From Roseiflexaceae bacterium (GTDB lineage: Bacteria > Chloroflexota > Chloroflexia > Chloroflexales > Roseiflexaceae), in NCBI GenBank assembly GCA_947462525.1, contig CANHPK010000042.1, positions 1 to 9,034 of the forward strand: 9,034 nucleotides of DNA. Direction: 5' to 3'. Numbering within the stretch: the first letter of the stretch is position 1; each line of letters starts with the position of its first letter. The position numbers and the translations under genes were made by a program. Below, in pieces: positions 1 to 6,632 of this stretch. The notes under the pieces were generated by a model, which was not told where the DNA came from, ran no database searches, and worked only from the letters and a program-made list of their open reading frames with translations.

Positions 1-698
1 GCAGACGAAATGACTGCCGAACCATTGAAGTCGCATCCGGTCGGCAACGTCACGCCCGCAGGGGTGGAGCCGACGGTGATCGACGCGAGGTCGAAATGTT
101 GGACATCACCGGCAGCCAACGTGAGTGGGCTTGGGACCGTATACGCATCATCGCCGTTCGGCCATTTGAGCGAGAACGTCACGTCGCTGAGCGACGAAGC
201 GCCGGCATTTTGGATGCTGAAGCGCGTCGTCAGTTCATCCGAGAAGCAGCTCTTCATGGCTGACGGCAACACAATCGTGCCGCTGGCGTCGCTTGCACGG
301 AACCCGTTCGAAATCGGCTGCGTGCGGATGACCGAATCATTGGCCACCTGCATCATCGTGGCGATTAAGGGTTGATTCGAGGTGACAACTGCACCATATC
401 GTGCCGTGCTGGTCAAACTCGATACGGCAGATACCGACAACGACGCGCTCGCCATGCTGGGGATGACCCGGGCGGCACCGGTGGTGTCGAGCAGTTGATA
501 GTTGACGGTGGTCGCTGACCCCGCATCATAAAATGTCAAATTGAGATTTGCGGGCTCGGTGCCGACATTCATGTACGAAATCGAAGTAACGTATTTGGCG
601 TCGTATGCATTGGTTGCTGCCTGCGCAGTGCCGAAACTGGCGATGACCAAAACGAAGACGAGGCCGAGTTGGAGGAGGGTGCGGCGCATGAATTCCAT
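1..698 (-). CDS. Secreted beta-repeat surface protein, N-terminal part (runs off left edge)
   Basis: The minus-strand frame is open from an ATG at 698 to the left edge, giving 232 residues with no stop. The start is supported by a Shine-Dalgarno AAAGAGG five bases upstream; a second in-frame ATG at 689 (M4) is less well placed. Residues 1-27 form a clear Sec signal peptide: Arg5-Arg6, a hydrophobic core over about 8-22, and a cleavage site after AQA (Ala27). The mature part is rich in Ser, Thr, Ala and Val in alternating hydrophobic patterns typical of secreted beta sandwiches. Two related units can be aligned: YMNVG...LTF (42-56) with IQNAG...VTF (162-175), and YGAVVTS (101-107) with NGSAVISS (225-232), implying a period near 120 residues. 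Cys151 and Cys222 in unit two could pair as a disulfide. I do not recognise the family. It is probably exported and displayed on the cell surface or released. It is transcribed away from the lipoprotein gene at 780. Confidence 0.85.
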   Translation of the reverse strand, partial: MEFMRRTLLQLGLVFVLVIASFGTAQAATNAYDAKYVTSISYMNVGTEPANLNLTFYDAGSATTVNYQLLDTTGAARVIPSMASASLSVSAVSSLTSTARYGAVVTSNQPLIATMMQVANDSVIRTQPISNGFRASDASGTIVLPSAMKSCFSDELTTRFSIQNAGASSLSDVTFSLKWPNGDDAYTVPSPLTLAAGDVQHFDLASITVGSTPAGVTLPTGCDFNGSAVISS

Positions 699-703
699 GA
701 GAA

Positions 704-710
704 CCTCTTT
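704..710 (-). promoter_or_regulatory. Ribosome binding site of the secreted protein gene
   Basis: On the minus strand AAAGAGG is followed by a five-base spacer and the ATG at 698. This decides the start in favour of 698 rather than the in-frame ATG at 689, which would leave the site 14 bases away. Confidence 0.6.
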
Positions 711-722
711 CTGTACCTCTCT

Positions 723-751
723 ACCATACCCACCTGGGTGCCACTATGCAA
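723..751 (-). promoter_or_regulatory. Candidate sigma70-type promoter for the secreted protein gene
   Basis: On the minus strand TTGCAT (746-751) lies 17 bases upstream of TATGGT (723-728), with the ATG 24 bases beyond the -10 hexamer. The spacing is ideal but the hexamers match the consensus at only three and four of six positions, so this is a weak call. An inverted repeat ACCCA-CC-TGGGT (728-739) sits in the spacer next to the -10 and could be an operator or chance. The whole 699-779 gap serves two divergent genes; no convincing promoter for the plus-strand gene was found beyond an A/T-rich patch at 745-755. Confidence 0.3.
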
Positions 752-769
752 TAATACCTTTGGGTTATA

Positions 770-775
770 GAGGGG
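770..775 (+). promoter_or_regulatory. Ribosome binding site of the lipoprotein gene
   Basis: GAGGGG lies four bases before the ATG at 780. It supports this start, which also places a signal peptide and lipobox at the very N terminus of the product. Confidence 0.55.
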
Positions 776-779
776 TAGT

Positions 780-1217
780 ATGCGACGATTTCTTGAAAAA
801 ACCATGCTTGTGTGCATGATGGCTGTCTTGCTTGGCTGTGCGGCGCCGGCTCAACCTGCGATGGGCGATGCGACCCAAGTCCCTGCAGTCGCAGGGATGG
901 GCTTGATGCGTGGCCAGCTGCTCGACCAAAACAACCAACCATTGGCAAACCGTACCGTTCGGCTCGCCGCGGTGTATGGAGAGGGCGACCAACAAGCCTA
1001 TATCGCCGATGATTCGGGTGGTGTCGGTGGCGTGACCGATGCGGGTGGTGCATTCATGATTGCAAACATCCCGCCCGGCAAGTATGTTGTGCTGTTGGTA
1101 CTGCGCGAGGGGATTTCGATTGCCTTGATGCAAAAAAACGGCACGGAGCGCATCATCGAAATCCGTCCAGACGCACTCTTTGATCTCGGATCAGCGGCTA
1201 TTTCGATTCCTCAATAG
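780..1217 (+). CDS. Small lipoprotein with carboxypeptidase-regulatory-like beta domain
   Basis: This encodes 145 residues. The N terminus has Arg2-Arg3, a hydrophobic stretch (9-18) and a lipobox LLGC with the acylated Cys at 20, so the product is expected to be lipidated and anchored on the outer face of the cytoplasmic membrane. After a short Ala/Pro-rich linker, residues 41-110 read as a carboxypeptidase-regulatory-like (transthyretin-type) beta sandwich: GQLLDQNNQPLANRTV, then a TDAGGAF turn and the characteristic IPPGKYVV strand (98-104). Such domains bind or space surface components and are not catalytic. It is the only clear plus-strand gene here. It diverges from the secreted protein gene at 698 and converges on the glycan operon, overlapping the tail of the flippase-pyruvyltransferase gene by 20 bases (1198-1217). 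Its role is unknown; a link with the neighbouring surface glycan is inference. Confidence 0.85.
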   Translation: MRRFLEKTMLVCMMAVLLGCAAPAQPAMGDATQVPAVAGMGLMRGQLLDQNNQPLANRTVRLAAVYGEGDQQAYIADDSGGVGGVTDAGGAFMIANIPPGKYVVLLVLREGISIALMQKNGTERIIEIRPDALFDLGSAAISIPQ

Positions 1218-3651
1218 CAGGGTTTGTCCGCATGTCATCGACAAAAACCTGCTGTTGTGCGCCTATCTGCGCATGTGCCTGTCTAAGGATGGGTATTTGC
1301 TCATCACGTCGGTCTACCAACGCGCAGAGCGTTGCGGCAGTGACATGTGTGATGGGCACGTGCCACGCGGCCAATCCAAGATCCTCCATCAGAGCGGCTG
1401 CCTTGGGCAGGTACCCGATGACCACGCATGTTCCACCGCTGCGCATCCGCAAGATGGCCGCGTGCATGCGGGTAGCGATCAAACAATCGAGTGCCGCATA
1501 GGCAAATGCCAAGGCAGTCGGATTATCGATGTCGGGCATCACCTCGACCGCGCAGGCCGCGCGCTGGGCAATCCGTTGGGTCACCAGGCGATCATCCCAG
1601 GCCGGGTTGGCCTCGCGGCATTGGCTATAGAGTTGGATGCGCCAGCCATGTGCTGCATAGTGCTCGATGGTGGCGACAAGCGCGTCTTCGTACGCGGTTT
1701 GCCCACGAAACGACGGATACTGTGCGCCCCAATCGAGTGCAACCACCCCCAGTACCGGTTGACGGGGAGAGGTGTGTGAAACTGCTGTAGTGTTTTCTGT
1801 GTGCCATGCCATATCTGGTGCATTGCGGTGTGCTATCCCCCATTCGCGGAGGAGCATACTCGTCGCCGAATCGCGGGCGTAGATACGATCTGCCTGACCG
1901 AGGATCCAACGGAGCACACCGCGAAACGGTGGGTTGGTACATGGTCCTATCGATTGCGGCAACAACACCAGCGGTCGTTGCCAGGCGCGTGCAATCAGCA
2001 GATCGGCTACCAACCAGAGGTCCCACCCCAAGAGACGTCGCCAGGGATGTTTCGCTGGCTCGTCATACAGGTACCCCCCACCACTGGCATAGACCACATC
2101 GGCACTGAGATACGCCGCGAGACTGGCCCGTTCGGCATCATCGAGCCCCCACCGAGCGCTTACCCCCCATCGACCCAGGAGCACCGCACACATCAATGCG
2201 ACCGCACGGCGTAGCCGTGTGCCGAGTGGGGCTATGGTTCCATCGTCGGCATAGACCCAGGCATGGATGCCCCGGACGACGGTTGCATGGGGGAAGGCAG
2301 GCGTCACGGTCGCGGGGAGTGCCGCGGCAACAGTGATATGTGCAACGGGGAACAGTGTGTTGATGAATGCATACTGCGCCTGATGGATAGCCGCATCCCC
2401 CACATTGCCGCTGCCATGCAGATGCGAAATGACGATGTGGCGCGGCGGCCAGACGGGTGTGTCGGTCAACCGGAGTGAGCGCGCGGCGATGAGTACGTAG
2501 CCGACGCCGAGCACACCTTCGCTCAGCAGTTGGGCAGATACTGCGCCGGCTATGCCGCCTTGGGCTATCAGCCATGGTGCCGTTGCCCACACGATGGTGA
2601 CGACCAAAATCTGCACGGCGATTCTCCGACGGATGTGCCCTTCCATCAACAAAATCAATACCCCACTAAAGCTCAGTGCTTTGAAAAAAGGCACCCACGC
2701 AAACGCAGGCAGGAGCGCGGCACTCGGGCGAAAGCTTTCGCCATAGAGCAGCGGCAATACCCATGGAGCGCCGTAGACCACAAATATACCCATGCCGAGC
2801 GCATAGATGAGCATCAGGAGGAGTGTTCGACGCAGCAAGAGACGTCGCGCAGCTGGATCTTTTTGTGCATTCAGATGCGGTAATGTCGTCTGGAAGAGTA
2901 CGGCAGGGACGATGAATGAGTAGCCCACGAGGCTCCACGCACCACGATAGACACCGACCGCGCTACTCAGCATCATGCTCCCAACCAAGATGGTCGTGCT
3001 TTGGGTATACAGTTGGGCGCAAATGTCCGAAATAACAAACGGCACTGCACCCGTCAACGTTCCCGCCCTGGTACTGCCAACCTGTCGCCAAACGCACCAC
3101 CCGACACAAATCGCGGTGGTACATGCGACAGCGAGTTGCAGCATCACAATGGGAAGGAGTGCAGTCGCTACGCCGCTGAGTACCCCCGCCAGCAACGCGA
3201 CCGGTGCAAGCAGTTGGATGGACGCAACCAGCGGGTGACGATTTTGGGCGCGCAACACCTGAAATCCGGTTGCACTGAGCGAATCCACCAGCACGGCTAT
3301 CAACCCGATGGCGACAACCTGGGTTGGGAGGTTAGGAATCCACACAACGGCAATCGCCCCAAATACCATCCAAACAGATATTTTTATGGTCAGGATGCGA
3401 CGCACTGCCGAACCGAGAATTGCGTGTTGACGACTCTGGCTGTCGAGGAGCCACGTGTCGAGCCCTGCCCCGAGGAGCGCACTCGCTACCGCCAGCCAGG
3501 CATACAAGAGTGCATATTGACCGTACCCAGATACCCCGAGGGTACGCACAATCAACACCTGTGCGACACCAGCAAGGATCTGGCCAACAGCGGTACTACT
3601 CAAGACGGCACTAATGTGTACCCCCCAAGGACTCAGCGTGCGGAGTGCCAT
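1198..3651 (-). CDS. Fusion of Wzx-like flippase and polysaccharide pyruvyl transferase
   Basis: This encodes 817 residues and is two proteins in one frame. Residues 1-395 form a MOP-superfamily (polysaccharide_synt/Wzx-like) transporter with about 12 predicted membrane segments (11-35, 42-63, 86-106, 110-128, 142-162, 164-187, 201-225, 236-258, 273-295, 310-337, 343-362, 366-390), the usual size for a lipid-linked glycan flippase. Residues 404-817 form a CsaB/WcaK-type pyruvyl transferase, which moves pyruvate from PEP onto a sugar as a ketal. Its motifs are in order: GSGNVGD (413-419), ASGGGYLYD (522-530), LLPQSIGP (563-570), ARDS (592-595), ATRMHAA (726-732, with His730) and GYLPK (746-750). 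An even helix count puts the pyruvyl transferase in the cytoplasm, where PEP is. The ATG at 3651 is preceded by AGGGGGG and overlaps the upstream GT2 gene by 19 bases. It is last in the operon, ends in TAG and overlaps the convergent lipoprotein gene. Confidence 0.9.
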   Translation of the reverse strand: MALRTLSPWGVHISAVLSSTAVGQILAGVAQVLIVRTLGVSGYGQYALLYAWLAVASALLGAGLDTWLLDSQSRQHAILGSAVRRILTIKISVWMVFGAIAVVWIPNLPTQVVAIGLIAVLVDSLSATGFQVLRAQNRHPLVASIQLLAPVALLAGVLSGVATALLPIVMLQLAVACTTAICVGWCVWRQVGSTRAGTLTGAVPFVISDICAQLYTQSTTILVGSMMLSSAVGVYRGAWSLVGYSFIVPAVLFQTTLPHLNAQKDPAARRLLLRRTLLLMLIYALGMGIFVVYGAPWVLPLLYGESFRPSAALLPAFAWVPFFKALSFSGVLILLMEGHIRRRIAVQILVVTIVWATAPWLIAQGGIAGAVSAQLLSEGVLGVGYVLIAARSLRLTDTPVWPPRHIVISHLHGSGNVGDAAIHQAQYAFINTLFPVAHITVAAALPATVTPAFPHATVVRGIHAWVYADDGTIAPLGTRLRRAVALMCAVLLGRWGVSARWGLDDAERASLAAYLSADVVYASGGGYLYDEPAKHPWRRLLGWDLWLVADLLIARAWQRPLVLLPQSIGPCTNPPFRGVLRWILGQADRIYARDSATSMLLREWGIAHRNAPDMAWHTENTTAVSHTSPRQPVLGVVALDWGAQYPSFRGQTAYEDALVATIEHYAAHGWRIQLYSQCREANPAWDDRLVTQRIAQRAACAVEVMPDIDNPTALAFAYAALDCLIATRMHAAILRMRSGGTCVVIGYLPKAAALMEDLGLAAWHVPITHVTAATLCALVDRRDEQIPILRQAHAQIGAQQQVFVDDMRTNPAIEESK
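1216..1253 (+). terminator. Interrupted hairpin at the 3' end of the lipoprotein gene (terminator-like, no U tract)
   Basis: AGCAGG (1216-1221) pairs with CCTGCT (1248-1253), and TTTGTC (1223-1228) pairs with GACAAA (1240-1245). One unpaired G and two unpaired A lie between the two stem segments, and the loop is 11 bases. The stem begins within the TAG stop of the lipoprotein gene. No T run follows, so it is not a classical intrinsic terminator; it could protect the mRNA 3' end or assist Rho. On the other strand the same bases code for the last residues of the flippase-pyruvyltransferase protein. Confidence 0.35.
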
Positions 3652-4595
3652 GGTGCCCCCCTGCGTGCGATGAGGAAGCAACCGAGGATGACTCCCCACA
3701 GCGATGCGTACCCTACCTGGATGATCTTCTGGATGCGCCACTGCGCCCGCTCGCGGTGCCCTGTGGTAGGCTTACCGTCGCGTGCATTAGTAGACCGTAA
3801 TCCAAAGCGAAATGCCAGATGCTCTCGCGCTACCGATACGCCATACCACGCATACCAGACGTGCACAGCCACCATGCCCACGGTGTACCCATGCGCCGCA
3901 TGTGCTGCATGCTCCGGGGTTTGCCAGGCATCATGCAAAACACGCAACGCTGGATCATATGCACAGGTGTAGTTGAGGTAAAGGAGGCGCAGCGCATATT
4001 CGACATCTTCGCCCGAACGACAGCGTGCGCCTGCCCCTAACTGCGTGTCGAACCCTCCCAGCGTACGTGCCGTTGGCACATGAATGATCATGTTGTTCCC
4101 TTGCCCCAATGATTCGAGGATGGCAGTGGGTTGCTGTACCTGCAGCGCAGTGGGAGAAGTGCGCAGTGCCAAACACACATTGCCATCAGGGCGTGACGCC
4201 CAGGCAATTGTCCCCGCAGGGGTGGGTGCGTGGTGGAGGGTCCAGTCTGTACCGGTTGGGTGGGCTGCACCAAACCAGAGCGCGACCTGGGGGGATGTGG
4301 TGACGAGCCGGCGGGCAACGGTGAGCCAGTCGTGCTCGGGTACACAATCGTCGTCACAGACCACGAGATACGCGGTCTGACAGACATCCAGCAAGATGTT
4401 GCGCGCGTTGGCCAGCCCGCTCCCCGGGTGATGCAGGTAGTGGATGGTGTCGGGCAGTGTCATCATGGTCGGTTGCGACGACTGGTCAACAATTAATACG
4501 GGCACATCACCTATGCCTTCGAGCTGTTGGAGATGTGCGACCCACAGCGCAAGGCGCTCGGGACGATTGCGCGTTGCCAAACCAATGGTGATCAC
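3633..4595 (-). CDS. Family 2 glycosyltransferase with C-terminal hydrophobic segment
   Basis: This encodes 320 residues with a GTG start whose GTGA overlaps the TGA of the preceding gene. The protein begins directly at the first beta strand of the GT-A fold (ITIGLATRNRPERL), so no upstream start is needed. Motifs: IVDQSS (35-40) for the nucleotide-binding strand; GLANARN (60-66); CDDDC (80-84), carrying the DXD metal site; GGFDTQLGAGA (180-190); and GED (195-197), the usual acceptor-side acidic motif, followed by HDAW (221-224). Residues 293-310 are hydrophobic and may attach it to the membrane. It most likely transfers a sugar from a nucleotide donor to a lipid-linked oligosaccharide. The sugar specificity cannot be read from sequence. 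It lies between another GT2 gene and the flippase fusion in the same operon. Confidence 0.9.
   Translation of the reverse strand: MITIGLATRNRPERLALWVAHLQQLEGIGDVPVLIVDQSSQPTMMTLPDTIHYLHHPGSGLANARNILLDVCQTAYLVVCDDDCVPEHDWLTVARRLVTTSPQVALWFGAAHPTGTDWTLHHAPTPAGTIAWASRPDGNVCLALRTSPTALQVQQPTAILESLGQGNNMIIHVPTARTLGGFDTQLGAGARCRSGEDVEYALRLLYLNYTCAYDPALRVLHDAWQTPEHAAHAAHGYTVGMVAVHVWYAWYGVSVAREHLAFRFGLRSTNARDGKPTTGHRERAQWRIQKIIQVGYASLWGVILGCFLIARRGAPWHSAR
3656..3662 (-). promoter_or_regulatory. G-rich ribosome binding site of the flippase fusion gene
   Basis: AGGGGGG on the minus strand sits four bases before the ATG at 3651, inside the last codons of the preceding GT2 gene. It rules out the longer in-frame reading back to 3741, whose extra residues look like translated glycosyltransferase sequence in the wrong frame. 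Confidence 0.6.
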
Positions 4596-5446
4596 GTCGA
4601 CACCGCGCGATTACCGGGAGCGGCCGTTAACCAACCGGCATACCAGCACAAACGGAGCCACGCATACCCCAGCCAATAGTGCCAGCTCGTCGCGATGAGT
4701 GCATCACCAAGCGCAACCAGCGGCATCATGCCGAGGATGCACCAACGCACAACGGTCGGTAGGTGTCGGACCCAACGTCGTCCAGATCCAGCCGTGTGAC
4801 CGACCTGCGCCCAGGCCTTGCCATAGCGAAAAAGCCGGCGTGACGCGGTGCTCCACCCATCGGGTTGAGGGCGATGGGTGATGCGTGCAGTTCGCACAAC
4901 TGCCAAAGCCCCCAGCGTTGCGAGGCGCATCGTCAATGCTGTGTCTTCGCCGGCGGGTTGGGTATAGCGCTCGTCAAACCCACCGACCGCCTCGAACGCG
5001 TCCCGGCGTACGACCAGGCACATGCTCATCAGATGAACGACATCGGACGATGTCGTCGACGCATACTGTGGCCCACACATCACGCGGTGCATACAGCGGC
5101 GCCAATAGCGGTCGGTTGGGCTATCTTCGAGGACGGGCCCTGCTGCAATAACCCCTGCAGACGCACATTGGCTGAGCAACGCATTAAGAGTGGCAGAACT
5201 ACAATCGACGTCGTCGTCAAGAAAGCAGAGAAAGGCAGTGCGTGCACCCGCTGCCCCCCGGTTGCGTGCGGCTGCAGGACTCAGCAAGTGGTCGGTGACG
5301 ATGGCGGTGGTACCGCCAACCGCACCCACACAGGGAGGGTGGACGACGACACACTCTGACCACCCATCCGCGCTGAGTGTTTGCACCATGGCGCGCACGC
5401 GGCTGGGGTCACGGGTCGGCACGATAATCCGCACTTGGTCACGCAT
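4592..5446 (-). CDS. Family 2 glycosyltransferase with C-terminal membrane segments
   Basis: This encodes 284 residues. The ATG at 5446 follows GAGGTGG by three bases and overlaps the end of the upstream GT4 gene by eight. The GT-A fold begins at VRIIVPTRD (5-13). The SPAAARNRGAAGA stretch (56-68), LDDDVD (76-81) with the metal-binding acidic cluster, GGFDER (155-160) and GED (166-168) identify GT2. The usual VDDGS motif on the second beta strand is absent; that position reads VVVHPPCVGA (33-42). Two hydrophobic stretches (about 231-255 and 257-276) should anchor the C terminus in the membrane, leaving the catalytic part cytoplasmic. Neighbours are a GT4 gene upstream and a GT2 gene downstream, so it probably adds one sugar of the same glycan. 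Donor and acceptor are unknown. Confidence 0.88.
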   Translation of the reverse strand: MRDQVRIIVPTRDPSRVRAMVQTLSADGWSECVVVHPPCVGAVGGTTAIVTDHLLSPAAARNRGAAGARTAFLCFLDDDVDCSSATLNALLSQCASAGVIAAGPVLEDSPTDRYWRRCMHRVMCGPQYASTTSSDVVHLMSMCLVVRRDAFEAVGGFDERYTQPAGEDTALTMRLATLGALAVVRTARITHRPQPDGWSTASRRLFRYGKAWAQVGHTAGSGRRWVRHLPTVVRWCILGMMPLVALGDALIATSWHYWLGYAWLRLCWYAGWLTAAPGNRAVST

Positions 5447-6632
5447 ACGCCACCTCGTTTGGCACAAGCCCATGGGCGGTGTACCAGCGCGGCGCAATGA
5501 TTTGCCACGAATAGGCCCGCATATCGGTCACGCCACGCTGGGCTTGTGGGCTTTCTGCGCAGGACGTGCGGATGGCGGTGGCATAGGCTGCAACATCTCC
5601 AGGCGTTGCATAGATGCCGGCTGGGCCAAGGATCCGGCTACGGTCACCCAAATCACTGGTAATCACCGGGGTGCCTTGGGCCATGCTTTCGAGGATTTTG
5701 AGTGGGCAACGTGCTGCTGCTGCATCACACTGCCGCACCGGGTCGACGCTTGCAATTGCACCTGCCAACAGCGCAGGAATGTCGGCAACGGGGATATTGC
5801 CTAGCCAGTGAATAGTCTGTTCGCACTGTCGTTGTTGGGCCAGCTGGTGTAGTGCCGCGCGCTCGTGGCCGCTACCAGCAATCACCAACGGCACATCGCC
5901 TGCTGCAACCGCGTAGGCTTCGATCAGCAAATCGACTGCATGCGCACCGGTCGACAGATTGCCGGCGTAGACGATGTAGGTTGGCGGCAATCCGTACCGT
6001 TGACGGATGGTGAGTTTCTGTACTGCATCGGACTGTATCAGCTGGTTGTCGGAGAGTCCATTCGGTACGGTCTGTACCGATGGAATCCCCCGTGTCCGGA
6101 GGCGCTCTGTTTGCCAGTCTGTCGCACAGGTCGTTGTCGTGACGTGTGACGGCAACCAGCGTTCGAACATTCCCAACAGGTATTGCATGAACCAGTGCGC
6201 AGCATGATGCGACCCGGCTTCGTCGTCGTCACTATCGAGATGGAGGCGTGCGCCGCACCACCAGGCCGCAATGCAGGCTGCAATCCCATTCATCGGTTGT
6301 GCCTTGGCGATGACAATATCGGTCGGCTGGCGGCGCATCAGTTCGCGGGTAAATGCCACAATTGCGCACATGGCGGTCCAGACGAGCGAAAGGCCACGCA
6401 GGGCAATACCATCTGCCCCGACGTGCATCTGGGCGACGGGGATAACGGCGACCCCATCGATTGTCGTTGCCTGCGTCGGTGTGGTACGCGCATATGGGTC
6501 GAGGCACAAGAGGGTCACGGGGATTCCCTGGCTAACCCCATACGCAGCCAAGGGGATCATGCGTGCCCGTGGTCCAGGGTGCCACGGCGCACTGGTACAG
6601 ACAATCACGATGTTGCGCGGGGTGTCCGTCAT
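5439..6632 (-). CDS. GT4-family (GT-B fold) glycosyltransferase
   Basis: This encodes 397 residues, the usual length for a GT-B enzyme. The ATG at 6632 forms ATGA with the TGA of the preceding GT2 gene. The N-terminal half starts with a Rossmann strand IVIVCTSAPWHPGPRAR (8-24), where an N-terminal domain carries the acceptor site; HLDSDDDEA (131-139) follows. The C-terminal nucleotide-sugar domain begins near YIVYAGNLSTG (219-229), continues through LVIAGSG (249-255) and ends with CPLKILESMAQGTPVITSD (309-327), where Glu315 is the conserved second Glu of the retaining-GT signature that contacts the donor. The equivalent of the first Glu lies in an Ala-rich stretch (QCDAAAAR, 301-308). The protein should be cytoplasmic or peripheral to the membrane. 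Its specificity is unknown; operon position implies one step in glycan assembly. Confidence 0.9.
   Translation of the reverse strand: MTDTPRNIVIVCTSAPWHPGPRARMIPLAAYGVSQGIPVTLLCLDPYARTTPTQATTIDGVAVIPVAQMHVGADGIALRGLSLVWTAMCAIVAFTRELMRRQPTDIVIAKAQPMNGIAACIAAWWCGARLHLDSDDDEAGSHHAAHWFMQYLLGMFERWLPSHVTTTTCATDWQTERLRTRGIPSVQTVPNGLSDNQLIQSDAVQKLTIRQRYGLPPTYIVYAGNLSTGAHAVDLLIEAYAVAAGDVPLVIAGSGHERAALHQLAQQRQCEQTIHWLGNIPVADIPALLAGAIASVDPVRQCDAAAARCPLKILESMAQGTPVITSDLGDRSRILGPAGIYATPGDVAAYATAIRTSCAESPQAQRGVTDMRAYSWQIIAPRWYTAHGLVPNEVAYA
5450..5456 (-). promoter_or_regulatory. Ribosome binding site of the membrane-anchored GT2 gene
   Basis: GAGGTGG on the minus strand lies three bases before the ATG at 5446 and within the final codons of the GT4 gene. 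It fixes the start there rather than at the longer in-frame ATG at 5497, whose extra 17 residues (MRRAGTPPMG...) resemble no GT fold element. Confidence 0.55.

Noticed and set aside
10..375. A 121-codon plus-strand open frame at the left edge
   Set aside because: The minus strand is open through the same bases and carries a signal peptide, a ribosome binding site and repeat structure, making it the real gene.
1131..1139. In-frame A-AAA-AAC slippery heptamer in the lipoprotein gene
   Set aside because: A -1 shift would reach a stop after about 15 codons with no recognisable extension, and no stimulatory structure at the right distance was found. It is probably just Gln-Lys-Asn codons.
1132..1166. 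Possible minus-strand terminator for the glycan operon: ACGGA/TCCGT stem followed by seven T
   Set aside because: The stem is only five base pairs with a 14-base loop, and four bases separate it from the T run. Too weak to call without transcript data.
1180..1196. Small inverted repeat TGATC-TCG-GATCA near the end of the lipoprotein gene
   Set aside because: Five base pairs inside coding sequence with no T run; expected by chance.
3001..3972. A 323-codon plus-strand open frame opposite the flippase N terminus and the GT2 C terminus
   Set aside because: Its translation is low-complexity, rich in Arg, Thr, Pro and Cys, with no domain or ribosome binding site. The opposite strand encodes two clear families across the whole stretch.
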